From: Pseudochelatococcus sp047501465 | Lineage (GTDB): Bacteria; Pseudomonadota; Alphaproteobacteria; Rhizobiales; Beijerinckiaceae | Assembly (NCBI RefSeq): GCF_047501465.1 | Contig: NZ_JAZDRL010000001.1 | Location: forward strand, 1,054,001-1,118,000 | Direction of reading: 5' to 3' | Length of the DNA stretch: 64,000 bases | In this document: one piece after another, positions 43,020 to 52,209 of the stretch | Layout of the letters: each line of letters begins with the position of its first letter | How positions within the stretch are numbered: the stretch's first letter is position 1 | Position numbers and translations under genes: made by a program | Notes under the pieces: generated by a model | Databases searched by the model: none | The model's input: only the letters and a program-made list of their open reading frames with translations | What the model was told of the DNA's origin: nothing

Positions 43020-43655
43020 CTAAACAGACCCGCTGATCAAAGTGCGCAAGGCGACATTGATCAGCACTGCGAAGCGTTTTTCCATGACTTCTCTTGGCCG
43101 GCCAACATCGAGAAGGATGGCGGCAGGATGAGAAAATCGAAACAGGATATCGGTCAGAAACGACATAGCTGCTTCCCTGTCACGCAGGTGAAACACGCCA
43201 ATACCCGCCCCTTCGTCCACGACTCTTTCAACAAACATAAACACACGCCCGCGATGCCGACGCGCCACAGAGCGGTTTTCGGCAGCTATATCGGCATACA
43301 CCTCGAATATTGCGCGATCTTTTTCAGCAAGATCGCGATAGGCATGGGCCAGCGCCAGCGTCAGTCGCTCAAGCTTGTCATCAACCGGATCGGGAGCACC
43401 AGCGATATCGGCCATCATCAACTCAACCGGCCTTAATGCATCAGCCACAACCGCATCGATCAGCGCTTCCTTGGAAGGAAAGTAACGGTAAACATTGGCA
43501 TGCGTCATGCCTGCTTCTTCAGCAATACCGACAACCGTAACGCGCTTGGCCCCAGCCTTGCGGATATGCTCAGCCGCAATCGCCACAAGGCGCACATCAA
43601 CCCGCTCGGGAACCGGATCCAATATACGGCGCACAGGACTCATTATGCTGTCCAT
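43020..43655 (-). CDS. TetR/AcrR-family transcriptional regulator
   Basis: A 211-residue TetR-type repressor. The DNA-binding domain is at residues about 20-65 (RVTVVGIAEEAGMTHANVYR followed by YFPSKEALIDAVV); the C-terminal ligand domain is unassigned and has no recognised signature. ATG 43655 or the ATG four codons later may be the start. It lies between mdh and zapE and is ten bases from zapE, so it may be co-transcribed with zapE; its targets are unknown. Confidence 0.88.
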   Translation of the reverse strand: MDSIMSPVRRILDPVPERVDVRLVAIAAEHIRKAGAKRVTVVGIAEEAGMTHANVYRYFPSKEALIDAVVADALRPVELMMADIAGAPDPVDDKLERLTLALAHAYRDLAEKDRAIFEVYADIAAENRSVARRHRGRVFMFVERVVDEGAGIGVFHLRDREAAMSFLTDILFRFSHPAAILLDVGRPREVMEKRFAVLINVALRTLISGSV

Positions 43656-43665
43656 CGGGAAGAAC

Positions 43666-44880
43666 TCATGTCTCTACAAGCCCTGTGCTTTCACCGGAAG
43701 CCAACGAGTCCCCCCGTCCATGGGGCAATGCCAGGTAATCCTCAGAGCGCATCTCGATCAATCGTGAAACCGTGCGGTCAAACTCAAACGCCTCGCGCCC
43801 ATCTTCCGCCAGATAAATCCCCGTTGCATCTGCTTCCGCCGAGGCAATCAGTTTGACATGGCGATCATATAGGGCATCAATCAGTATGATGAAACGCTTG
43901 GCTTCATTACGGTTCTCAGCATTCATCACGGGGATGTCATCGAGCACGATCGAATGATAATGCTGGGCTAGATAAATATAATCTGCTGCTCCCAGAGCCT
44001 TGGCGCAAAGATCAGCAAACGAAAACCGCGCAACCCCGCCTGCAGCCTGCGGCACATGCAGGAGATGCCCTTTTATATTCAGCTCCACCGGCGCACCTTC
44101 TTTAACACCGGTAAGCTGACGGAAGGCGTCATCAAGCGCGGCTCTTGCAGATGCATCATTCGGCGTGCGGTAAACATCAGCGCCGCTCAGCTTCTCCAGC
44201 CGGTAATCCGTGCGCGAGGACAACTCCACCACTTCCATCCGCTGTTTGAGCAGTTCAATGAATGGCAGAAATAGCGCACGATTCAGCCCGTCCTCATAGA
44301 GCCGGTCTGGCACAACATTCGAAGTGGCAATGACTGTCACGCCAAGCGCGAAAAGGCTTGTAAACAAGCGCCCCAGAATCATCGCATCAGCGATATCGGT
44401 AACAGTGAATTCGTCAAAACACAGCAGCGTCGCTTCCGCAGCCAGCTCAGCGCCGATGTGAGGGATGGGATCAGTGTCCTTTTCCTTGCCCTCTTTAATG
44501 CGCTGGCGAAAGCGGAAGATGCGCTCATGCACATCAGCCATGAAATCGTGAAAATGCGCGCGCCGCTTACGCTCAACCGGGGCTGCTTCCATGAAGAGAT
44601 CCATCAGCATGGTCTTGCCACGCCCGACAGAGCCCCACACATAAAGCCCCCGCACCGGCTCAGCCTTCGTCTCCCGCCCTGCACCGAAGAAGCGTGCCAG
44701 ACGGCTCACTTTATGATGCGCAGGCGCAACTGTCAGCGCTGCGATCACGCCGTCAAGCCGCTCTACAAGCCTTTCCTGCGCAGAATCACGCTCAATTGCG
44801 CCTTCTGCCACCAATGCCTCATACCGTGCCCGCACCGAAGCTGATGACGACAAATCTGGCGCAGATGTATGGGCTGTCAT
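43666..44880 (-). CDS. zapE: Cell division protein ZapE (AFG1-like ATPase)
   Basis: A 404-residue AFG1/LACE1-family P-loop ATPase, linked in E. coli to Z-ring dynamics and in mitochondria to protein quality control. Walker A is WGSVGRGKTMLMDLF, Walker B LLCFDEFTVTDIADAMILGR, and SNVVPDRLYEDGLNRALFLP is a family signature. The frame extends 33 codons but ATG 44880, with GGGA upstream, is preferred. Its usual place next to mdh in alphaproteobacteria is kept. Confidence 0.94.
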   Translation of the reverse strand: MTAHTSAPDLSSSASVRARYEALVAEGAIERDSAQERLVERLDGVIAALTVAPAHHKVSRLARFFGAGRETKAEPVRGLYVWGSVGRGKTMLMDLFMEAAPVERKRRAHFHDFMADVHERIFRFRQRIKEGKEKDTDPIPHIGAELAAEATLLCFDEFTVTDIADAMILGRLFTSLFALGVTVIATSNVVPDRLYEDGLNRALFLPFIELLKQRMEVVELSSRTDYRLEKLSGADVYRTPNDASARAALDDAFRQLTGVKEGAPVELNIKGHLLHVPQAAGGVARFSFADLCAKALGAADYIYLAQHYHSIVLDDIPVMNAENRNEAKRFIILIDALYDRHVKLIASAEADATGIYLAEDGREAFEFDRTVSRLIEMRSEDYLALPHGRGDSLASGESTGLVET

Positions 44881-45285
44881 GCGGTGATCCCTGGATCCAT
44901 CCATATAAAAAGGCCGATGCGCGCAGATTATCCTCTGCTGCTTTATGCCTGCTGTAAACTTTCGGCCCTCCAATCGCAATGCAAATGATGACTATCCTGA
45001 ATGAAACGCTTCATTCAATATAGATTATGTAATTGATTTTATGTAATTTTTTCTACAAACGACAAATATTGCAACCTGTCATTCTGTTTTCTGCATGAAT
45101 GAAAGCTATCTCAGCATAAATGCGTGGGCACAAACTGCATTCTCGTTCGTTTTCTCTTTGACAGACAGACGATTGGCACAAACACTCCCCCTATGTTATG
45201 AGCGCGCCGCCGCATGCGGATATTCTGACAACCGTTGCGACAATGCCAGACACACGTATGGCCTATTTGCAGAAAGCATTCCAGG
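44881..45285. other. Intergenic region between divergent zapE and kup
   Basis: About 405 bases, AT-rich at 44990-45070. A TTTGACAGACAGACG element near 45157 could be a -35 for kup, but a matching -10 at normal spacing is not clear. Short ORFs here are not supported. Confidence 0.4.
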
Positions 45286-47217
45286 ATGGATGATATCGCA
45301 ACCAACGTGCAGAATGCCGAAAATCCCGAAACGGACAAAACCGAGACCGGCAAGGATTTAACACCAGGACGCTTGCGCACGCTCATGTTTGGGGCGGTGG
45401 GTGTGGTGTTCGGCGATATTGGCACCAGCCCTCTCTATGCGCTTCGGGAATCCGTATTGGCCGCCTCTTCTGGTGGTGAGCTATTACGTTCTTCGGTGGT
45501 TGGTGTTCTGTCGTTGATCCTCTGGACACTCATTTTGGTTGTGACCTGCAAATACGTGCTGATCTTACTCCGCGCCGATAATAAAGGCGAGGGCGGCACC
45601 CTCACGCTAGTTGCACTCACGCAACGATTGATGGGCAAGAATCGTCGCGTCATTGTGCTCATTGGCATGTTGGGCGCAGCGTTATTTTATGGCGATTCCA
45701 TTATCGCACCGGCCATGTCGGTGCTCTCAGCGGTGGAGGGGGTGAAGCTCGCAACTCCTGCGCTTGATCATTATGTTGTGCCGATCACAGTTGCCATTCT
45801 GGTGGCATTATTCGTGTCGCAAAGATATGGCACAGCAAGGGTTGCAGCGTTTTTTGGCCCTATCATGGTGGTATGGTTCATTGCCATTGCTGGCGTGGGG
45901 CTCACGCATATCTTTGATGATCCGGCTGTATTTGCGGCATTCAACCCATACTTTGGCGTACGCTTTCTCTTTCAGCATCCGGGGATTGCGATTGTAGTGC
46001 TGGGGGCAGTATGCCTTTCGGCAACGGGCGCTGAGGCGCTTTATGCGGATCTTGGGCATTTTGGCCGCAAGCCAATCAGCATGGCGTGGCTTTATATCGT
46101 TTTCCCCGCTCTTGCCCTGAATTATCTGGGACAAGGCGCGATGTTGATGGCACATCCGGAGGCCATACAGAACCCGTTCTATCATCTGGTACCGGAGTGG
46201 GCGTTAATACCCTTTATCATTCTGGCAACCCTCGCCACCATTGTAGCTTCACAGGCGGGCATTACGGGGGCATTTTCGCTTACCCGGCAGGCGATCCAGC
46301 TTGGGCTGTTGCCACGTATGGAAATCCGTTTCACTTCGGCTGAACATTCGGGGCAAATCTACATGCCCAAAGTCAACCGAATGCTATTGGCCGGTGTGCT
46401 CATCCTGGTTGTGGCGTTCCAGACGTCCAGCGCCCTGTCCCACGCTTATGGCATTTCGGTTTTCGGGGCGATGCTGATGGATGGCATTTTGGCAGTTTTC
46501 GTCATCTGGCGCGGTTGGAAATGGGGGCTTGCAGCAACATTGGCGTTGATGCTGCCATTCATTATCATCGATGCGGCATTCCTCTCGGCCAATATGGGCA
46601 AGCTGGTATCGGGCGGATGGGTGCCGATCGTGCTGGCAGCGTTCCTTGTTGTGGTGATGTCAACATGGCGTAAGGGCACCGGCATTCTGTTTGCCAAAAC
46701 ACGCAAGACTGATGTGCCATTGAATGAGCTTATCGACATGCTGACACATAGCCATCCACAACGCGTTAAAGGCATGGCTGTGTTTCTGACAAGCGATCCG
46801 GAAACCGCACCATCTGCACTGTTACATAACCTGAAGCATAACAAGGTGCTGCATGAAAAAAACGTCATCCTTACCATTGCAACCGATGACAGCCCGCGCT
46901 TGATAGACGGTGAGCGCGTAGCGCTAGAGCAGCTATCCGAAGATTTCTGGGTGGTGCGGATGCGCTTTGGCTATATGGAATCCCCTAATATTCCGCAGGG
47001 TCTATCGCTATTGCGCAAGCTTGGTTTCAAGTTCGATATCATGTCGACATCGTTCTTCCTGTCGCGTCGCTCCATCCGTCCGGCGGCACAATCAGGAATG
47101 CCCCTTTGGCAGGATCACCTGTTCATCTCGCTCGCCCGCAACGCCAGCGACGCCACGGACTTCTTCCAGATTCCAACCGGACGCGTGGTCGAGGTTGGCA
47201 CCCAGGTAACCGTGTGA
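45286..47217 (+). CDS. kup: KUP-family low-affinity potassium transporter
   Basis: A K+/H+ symporter of about 643 residues with twelve predicted transmembrane helices and a cytosolic C-terminal domain of about 170 residues. Family motifs are GVVFGDIGTSPLYALRES at the N terminus, ADNKGEGGTLTLVALTQRLM in the first loop, and LGAALFYGDSIIAPAMSVLS. I use ATG 45286 (MDDIATNVQNAENPETDKTE); the ribosome-binding site there is poor and upstream starts are possible. No other K+ genes adjoin it. Confidence 0.95.
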   Translation: MDDIATNVQNAENPETDKTETGKDLTPGRLRTLMFGAVGVVFGDIGTSPLYALRESVLAASSGGELLRSSVVGVLSLILWTLILVVTCKYVLILLRADNKGEGGTLTLVALTQRLMGKNRRVIVLIGMLGAALFYGDSIIAPAMSVLSAVEGVKLATPALDHYVVPITVAILVALFVSQRYGTARVAAFFGPIMVVWFIAIAGVGLTHIFDDPAVFAAFNPYFGVRFLFQHPGIAIVVLGAVCLSATGAEALYADLGHFGRKPISMAWLYIVFPALALNYLGQGAMLMAHPEAIQNPFYHLVPEWALIPFIILATLATIVASQAGITGAFSLTRQAIQLGLLPRMEIRFTSAEHSGQIYMPKVNRMLLAGVLILVVAFQTSSALSHAYGISVFGAMLMDGILAVFVIWRGWKWGLAATLALMLPFIIIDAAFLSANMGKLVSGGWVPIVLAAFLVVVMSTWRKGTGILFAKTRKTDVPLNELIDMLTHSHPQRVKGMAVFLTSDPETAPSALLHNLKHNKVLHEKNVILTIATDDSPRLIDGERVALEQLSEDFWVVRMRFGYMESPNIPQGLSLLRKLGFKFDIMSTSFFLSRRSIRPAAQSGMPLWQDHLFISLARNASDATDFFQIPTGRVVEVGTQVTV

Positions 47218-47435
47218 AGATGTCGAAACATGAAGCCGCATAAGGTTTTTTTAGCAAAGCAGCGTACAATCGCTGTTAACAAATACCTTAAAAGGCTTCT
47301 GGTAATTCGCCATGTCATGCAGACTGTGTAAACGAGTGCTTAATCTGCGATGAAATATCGTGTAGTCTATGGTACATGGGGCATTGATTGCCCTATATAA
47401 TATCTTGCTCATCAACCGTGCTCAGGCGCACATTG

Positions 47436-48878
47436 ATGGCAGGATATCAGGTTATAAATTATCCGCGCAACGCACAGCAAAGCTGGAACGTGAAGAAAAA
47501 AGTATACGTCAAATCCTACGGCTGCCAGATGAACGCGTATGACGCGGAACGCATGGCGGACGTGCTCGCCCCAGAAGGCTTCATCGAGACGCAAAGCGCC
47601 GAAGATGCCGATCTCATTGTTCTGAACACCTGTCACATTCGCGAAAAGGCCGCTGAAAAGGTCTATTCCGAACTCGGCCGTTTACGCGTCATGAAAGACG
47701 AACGCAGAGCCGCTGGCGGTGATGCCACCATCGTTGTGGCTGGATGCGTCGCGCAGGCGGAAGGCACAGAGATATTGCGCCGTGCGCCGGCTGTCGATCT
47801 CGTGGTGGGACCGCAGAACTATCACAACCTGCCATCCCTTTTGGCAAAGGCCAAGCATGCACCGGTTGTCGATACGGAATTCCCGATTGAGGATAAGTTC
47901 GATCACCTTCCCGCACCCTCGCGCGAAAAAATCCTGTCGCGTGGCGTTTCAGCATTTCTGACCATTCAGGAAGGTTGCGACAAATTTTGCACCTTCTGCG
48001 TTGTGCCTTACACACGCGGCGCAGAGATTTCACGCTCGGTTGCCAAGATTCTTGGCGAGGCGGAACGGCTGGCAAGTGCGGGCGTGCGCGAGTTTACCCT
48101 TATCGGCCAGAATGTTAATGCCTATCACGGTGAAGGACTGGATGGCAAAACATGGTCTTTGGGCCGCTTGATGCATCGGCTGGCTGAAGTGCCGGGCATT
48201 GCACGGTTGCGCTACATGACCAGCCATCCGCGCGATATGGACGACGAACTCATCGCCGCCCACCGCGATTTGCCCGCGCTGATGCCCTATCTGCATCTGC
48301 CCGTACAATCCGGATCGGATACAATTCTGGCTGCAATGAATCGCAAACATACGAGTGACGAATATCGGCGTATTATCGAACGCACACGGGCGGCACGCCC
48401 TGATATTGCACTGTCATCCGACTTCATTGTCGGCTTCCCCGGCGAGACTGATGCCGATTTCGAGGACACGATGCGGCTGGTGCACGAGATTGGTTTTGCC
48501 AGCGCCTACTCGTTCAAATACAGCCCACGCCCCGGCACGCCTGCAGCCGAAATGACAACGCAAGTGCCGGAAGATGTGAAAAGTGCCCGCCTTGCTGCAC
48601 TGCAAGAGGCGCTGGACGATAGTCGGAACAATTTCAACCGCGCAGCCGTTGGCCAGACGTTCGACGTTCTGGTTGAACGCAAAGGTAGGGTAGATGGTCA
48701 AATGGCCGGGCGCTCACCTTATCTGCAGGCGGTTCAGTTCGACGACGATACGGTCGCGATAGGCGATATCGTATCAGTCGAAATAACCCGAACGGGCACA
48801 AACAGTCTGTTCGGTAAACGTGTTGGCGAACCAATGACCGCGGAGAAGCCGCCTTCGATCGGAGCGAATGCGGCATGA
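47436..48878 (+). CDS. miaB: tRNA-2-methylthio-N6-dimethylallyladenosine synthase MiaB
   Basis: A radical-SAM methylthiotransferase modifying A37 of tRNAs reading UNN codons. Auxiliary-cluster cysteines are in KSYGCQMNAYD, LNTCHIREKA and VAGCVAQAEG; the SAM cluster is CDKFCTFCVVPYTRG; a TRAM domain ends the protein (FDVLVERKGRVDGQMAGRSP). The start is uncertain: 47436 gives ~480 residues and lacks a strong site, 47388 adds 16 residues. It is the first gene of the conserved block ending in trmB and is followed by phoH 28 bases later. Confidence 0.95.
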   Translation: MAGYQVINYPRNAQQSWNVKKKVYVKSYGCQMNAYDAERMADVLAPEGFIETQSAEDADLIVLNTCHIREKAAEKVYSELGRLRVMKDERRAAGGDATIVVAGCVAQAEGTEILRRAPAVDLVVGPQNYHNLPSLLAKAKHAPVVDTEFPIEDKFDHLPAPSREKILSRGVSAFLTIQEGCDKFCTFCVVPYTRGAEISRSVAKILGEAERLASAGVREFTLIGQNVNAYHGEGLDGKTWSLGRLMHRLAEVPGIARLRYMTSHPRDMDDELIAAHRDLPALMPYLHLPVQSGSDTILAAMNRKHTSDEYRRIIERTRAARPDIALSSDFIVGFPGETDADFEDTMRLVHEIGFASAYSFKYSPRPGTPAAEMTTQVPEDVKSARLAALQEALDDSRNNFNRAAVGQTFDVLVERKGRVDGQMAGRSPYLQAVQFDDDTVAIGDIVSVEITRTGTNSLFGKRVGEPMTAEKPPSIGANAA

Positions 48879-48906
48879 TCACGTCAGCTTGAGCAAAGGG
48901 GGACAC

Positions 48907-50076
48907 ATGCGCGTGAAAACAAGAGACATGCAGCAAGATCCAGACCTGCAGCAACGCCCACAACGATCACGCAATATTGTCCCACATCCCATCATAGATC
49001 CAACCCGATCGACATTCATGAACGCAGATCAGTCATCTTCCAACGCCACTACGGACGTGTCGCTGACCTTTGATGACAACCGGCTGGCAAGCCTTGTCTT
49101 TGGCCTTTACGATCAAAACCTTGCTCATATGGAGCGCAGGCTTGGTCTGCAGGTCACGGCAAATGGCAACCATGTCGTAATCAAGGGGCCGTATTCGGTC
49201 GCCGAGCAAGCACGACATGTGCTTGAATCACTTTACGAACAAGTGCGTGAAGGCATCACCATCACCACTGGTGAGGTTGATGGCGCCATTGAGGAAAGTA
49301 CGCTTCAGGGCACGCTTTTCCCACCCAAAACCGAGAAGGTGGAGCGCTCACCTTCGGGGCGCGCCAGTTTCGAACACATCACCACACGCAAACGCGGCAC
49401 GGTGAAGGCACGCAATATGGCGCAGGATGCCTATTTGCGTGCACTGCGCCAGCATGAGCTTGTGTTCGCCGAAGGACCTGCCGGCACCGGTAAAACCTGG
49501 CTCGCTGTTGGCTACGCCGTGCAGTTGATGGAACAGGGCATCGTTGAGCGGCTTATCCTCTCCCGCCCTGCGGTGGAAGCGGGTGAGCGGCTGGGCTTTT
49601 TGCCTGGTGACATGCGCGAAAAGGTCGATCCATACCTGCGACCAGTCTATGACGCACTTTATGATTTCATGGAAGCGCGCCACGTTGAACGTGATCTTGC
49701 CACAGGTGTGATCGAAATTGCACCGCTTGCGTTTATGCGTGGACGTACTTTAACAAACGCCGTAGTCTTGCTGGATGAGGCGCAAAACACCACTTCCATG
49801 CAGATGAAGATGTTCTTGACGCGTCTTGGAGAAGGTTCACGCATGATCGTCACGGGCGATCCATCGCAGATTGACTTGCCACCGGGCCAGAAATCCGGCC
49901 TCGTGGAAGCAACGCGTGTGCTATCTGACGTTGAGGGTGTGGGCCATATCCGCTTCCGCGATGTCGATGTTGTGCGTCATCCGCTAGTCAGACGCATCGT
50001 CCATGCTTATGATAGAGAAGAAGGCCGTCTCATAGAGAAGCCAAATGAAAAACGTGAGGATCCGAAAGCGTGGTGA
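48907..50076 (+). CDS. phoH: PhoH-family ATPase (YbeZ/PhoL)
   Basis: A 389-residue PhoH-like P-loop ATPase, an RNA-helicase-related partner of YbeY. An N-terminal KH-like segment (HMERRLGLQVTANGNHVVIK) precedes the ATPase domain with Walker A GPAGTGKTWLAVGYA, RPAVEAGERLGFLPGDMREK and Walker B VVLLDEAQNTT. The GGGGGA site seven bases before ATG 48907 selects this start; an internal ATG at 49018 would give a more typical length. Its stop overlaps ybeY. Confidence 0.94.
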   Translation: MRVKTRDMQQDPDLQQRPQRSRNIVPHPIIDPTRSTFMNADQSSSNATTDVSLTFDDNRLASLVFGLYDQNLAHMERRLGLQVTANGNHVVIKGPYSVAEQARHVLESLYEQVREGITITTGEVDGAIEESTLQGTLFPPKTEKVERSPSGRASFEHITTRKRGTVKARNMAQDAYLRALRQHELVFAEGPAGTGKTWLAVGYAVQLMEQGIVERLILSRPAVEAGERLGFLPGDMREKVDPYLRPVYDALYDFMEARHVERDLATGVIEIAPLAFMRGRTLTNAVVLLDEAQNTTSMQMKMFLTRLGEGSRMIVTGDPSQIDLPPGQKSGLVEATRVLSDVEGVGHIRFRDVDVVRHPLVRRIVHAYDREEGRLIEKPNEKREDPKAW

Positions 50077-50720
50077 GTGAAGGCGCGAAGGTGTTTCCCG
50101 GAACACTATCACCAGGAGCGACATCGTCTGATATTTTATCAGGCGATGCTGCTGCTGTGATGTCGGGCGAAGTTGATCCAGACGCGGAGCGATCCAGCGA
50201 GGGGAAATCCGGCTTGCCGGAATTGCAGCCTTATGCGTTGTCGATTGATGTCATCCTGCAATCCGACCGCTGGTCAGAACTTGCTGATGTTGAGGAATTG
50301 GCGGCGCGCGCAATCAATGCAGCACTTATGCGTGCAGATATCGCATTGGTTGTTGGCGCAGAAATCTGCGTTTCACTTGCCGATGATGCGGCGGTGCGCG
50401 TTCTTAACGCAGAATGGCGCGGCCTTGATAAACCCACAAATGTATTGTCCTTTCCGGCTGTGGAGCCGGATGAGCTGGAATATGCACCTCATATCGGCGA
50501 TATTATTCTGGCTTATGAGACGGTGGAGCGCGAAGCGCGTGATGATGGCAAGACTTTCGCCGATCACACAACCCATCTGATAATTCACGGAATCCTGCAC
50601 CTTCTCGGTTTTGATCACGAAACCGACGAAGAAGCGCAGGAAATGGAAGCGCTGGAAATCGCAGCGCTTGCGGACCTGGGCATAGCCGACCCCTATGCCG
50701 ATTTTGAACTGGAGACCTGA
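50070..50720 (+). CDS. ybeY: Endoribonuclease YbeY (rRNA maturation)
   Basis: YbeY is a zinc-dependent RNase needed for 16S rRNA 3'-end maturation and ribosome quality control. The HGILHLLGFDH zinc motif and the NAEWRGLDKPTNVLSFP segment are clear. The 216-residue product has an N-terminal extension of about 55 residues, acidic and Ser/Gly-rich, compared with the ~155-residue E. coli protein; a start further in is possible. GTG 50070 and GTG 50073 overlap the phoH stop, indicating coupling. Confidence 0.93.
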   Translation: MVSEGAKVFPGTLSPGATSSDILSGDAAAVMSGEVDPDAERSSEGKSGLPELQPYALSIDVILQSDRWSELADVEELAARAINAALMRADIALVVGAEICVSLADDAAVRVLNAEWRGLDKPTNVLSFPAVEPDELEYAPHIGDIILAYETVEREARDDGKTFADHTTHLIIHGILHLLGFDHETDEEAQEMEALEIAALADLGIADPYADFELET

Positions 50721-50727
50721 AGAGGCC

Positions 50728-51855
50728 ATGAGCGACGATCGAAGTTCGCCGTCAAGATCCGAAGAGCCTGGACCAAGTCGCGAAAGCGACAGCTGGATAG
50801 AACGGCTCCTCACCGGCCTTGGCCTGCGTAACGATACTTCCGTGCGTGAAGCACTGGAGGAAGCGCTGGAGGAAGGCTCGACTGCAAGCGAATTCACCGC
50901 ACAAGAGCGCTCCCTGCTACAGAATGTGCTCGATGTCAGTGAACTGCGCGTGCTCGATGCCATGGTGCCCCGCGCCGACATCATCGCCATTCAGGCCGAT
51001 CTCTCGCTCGCCGAGGTGATCCACACCTTCCACGTTGCGGGGCATTCGCGTCTGCCAGTATATGGCGAATCCCTTGATGACCCACGCGGCATGGTGCACA
51101 TCCGCGATTTTCTCGATTACATTGCCAAGACGGGCATGGAGGCTTTCCAGCCCACCGAGGAAGGCAAGCTGCCAACACGTCTCGATATCGATCTGACAAC
51201 ATCATTGTCAGCAGCCGCGATCTTACGGCCTGTGCTTTACGTACCGCCTTCCATGCGGGTAATGGATCTGCTTGTTAAAATGCAGGCAACCCGCACGCAT
51301 ATGGCGCTTGTTATCGATGAATATGGCGGCACTGATGGCCTCATCTCGATGGAAGACATCATGGAGATGCTCGTCGGTGATATCGAAGATGAGCACGACA
51401 ACGAGGAAGAGCCCGAAATCACCGAGAGTGGCGCCGGCGTCTATCTTGTTGACGCCCGCGCAGATCTTGAAGAGGTATCGCGAGCCATCGGGCTGGAACT
51501 GGATGCCATTGAGGTAGCGGAAGAGGTCGATACCATTGGCGGTCTTATCGTGACCCTTGCGGGCCGCGTGCCGGATATCGGTGAGCGGATACCGGGGCCC
51601 TATGGCATGGTTTTCGATATTCTGGATGCAGATTCACGCCGCCTGAAGCGCCTGCGCCTATCAATTGACGGCGAAGGGGCAAGCGCGCCCTCCAATGCTG
51701 ACTGGACCAGCCAGCCGAATAAACATGAACCAGTGGCCGTATACGATCTGACACGCGCTGATCGGCTGGAAAGTCAGCTGCATTCGCCTGTCACACCTGA
51801 AGGCAAGAGCGCCGCACAACGGCATTCGGAAAACGATCGTACATCAGACGCCTGA
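50728..51855 (+). CDS. CorC/HlyC-family CBS-domain protein (hemolysin C homologue)
   Basis: A 375-residue cytosolic CorC-type protein without the membrane DUF21 domain. Two CBS domains (MVPRADIIAIQADLSLAEVI and LRPVLYVPPSMRVMDLLVKM) bracket the conserved GHSRLPVYGESLDDPRGMVH, followed by DEYGGTDGLISMEDIMEMLV and the CorC_HlyC C-terminal domain (about 260-340). The Rhizobiales relatives are called tlyC/hlyC; the likely role is in Mg2+/Co2+ efflux control. AGAGG precedes ATG 50728, eight bases after the ybeY stop. The last ~45 residues are low complexity. Confidence 0.92.
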   Translation: MSDDRSSPSRSEEPGPSRESDSWIERLLTGLGLRNDTSVREALEEALEEGSTASEFTAQERSLLQNVLDVSELRVLDAMVPRADIIAIQADLSLAEVIHTFHVAGHSRLPVYGESLDDPRGMVHIRDFLDYIAKTGMEAFQPTEEGKLPTRLDIDLTTSLSAAAILRPVLYVPPSMRVMDLLVKMQATRTHMALVIDEYGGTDGLISMEDIMEMLVGDIEDEHDNEEEPEITESGAGVYLVDARADLEEVSRAIGLELDAIEVAEEVDTIGGLIVTLAGRVPDIGERIPGPYGMVFDILDADSRRLKRLRLSIDGEGASAPSNADWTSQPNKHEPVAVYDLTRADRLESQLHSPVTPEGKSAAQRHSENDRTSDA

Positions 51856-52209
51856 TCAAAAAATCGCAGCAATGCCGAAGAGCGGATGCGAATAAAAGCT
51901 TCGCATTCGCTCTTCCCTTATCGATATCAAGCCAAACAATAGAAATGGGAATAAGCAGAAATTATAAATTTCCATTTATCTCTATCTATTTGTTTTTGCA
52001 TGAATTCTCTCTTACGTGAAATACGGTTTTAAAGGTTTCTTCAATTCCGGAATTGTTGATACCAGACAATTAAACGCAAGCAGCATAAAGCGCTTGCTGG
52101 CCAGGTGAGATCGTCGGCCGATTAGAATTCTCCATTTAAGCAAACTAGAAGCAGCCTCTATTGTCTTTGTCTGGAGCTGTTTTTAGTGTGATTCGGGCAC
52201 AGCGCAGGC
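51856..52209. other. Intergenic region between corC-like gene and lnt
   Basis: Contains the hairpin at 51877-51915 and an AT-rich stretch (51940-52080) that probably holds the lnt promoter. No gene is supported. Confidence 0.5.
51877..51915. terminator. Hairpin terminator after the corC-like gene
   Basis: GAAGAGCG-g-ATGCGAA pairs with TTCGCAT-t-CGCTCTTC around a seven-base loop. It shares the AAGAGC...GCTCTT ends of other gene-end hairpins in the window. The U-run is weak (CCTTATC). Confidence 0.7.
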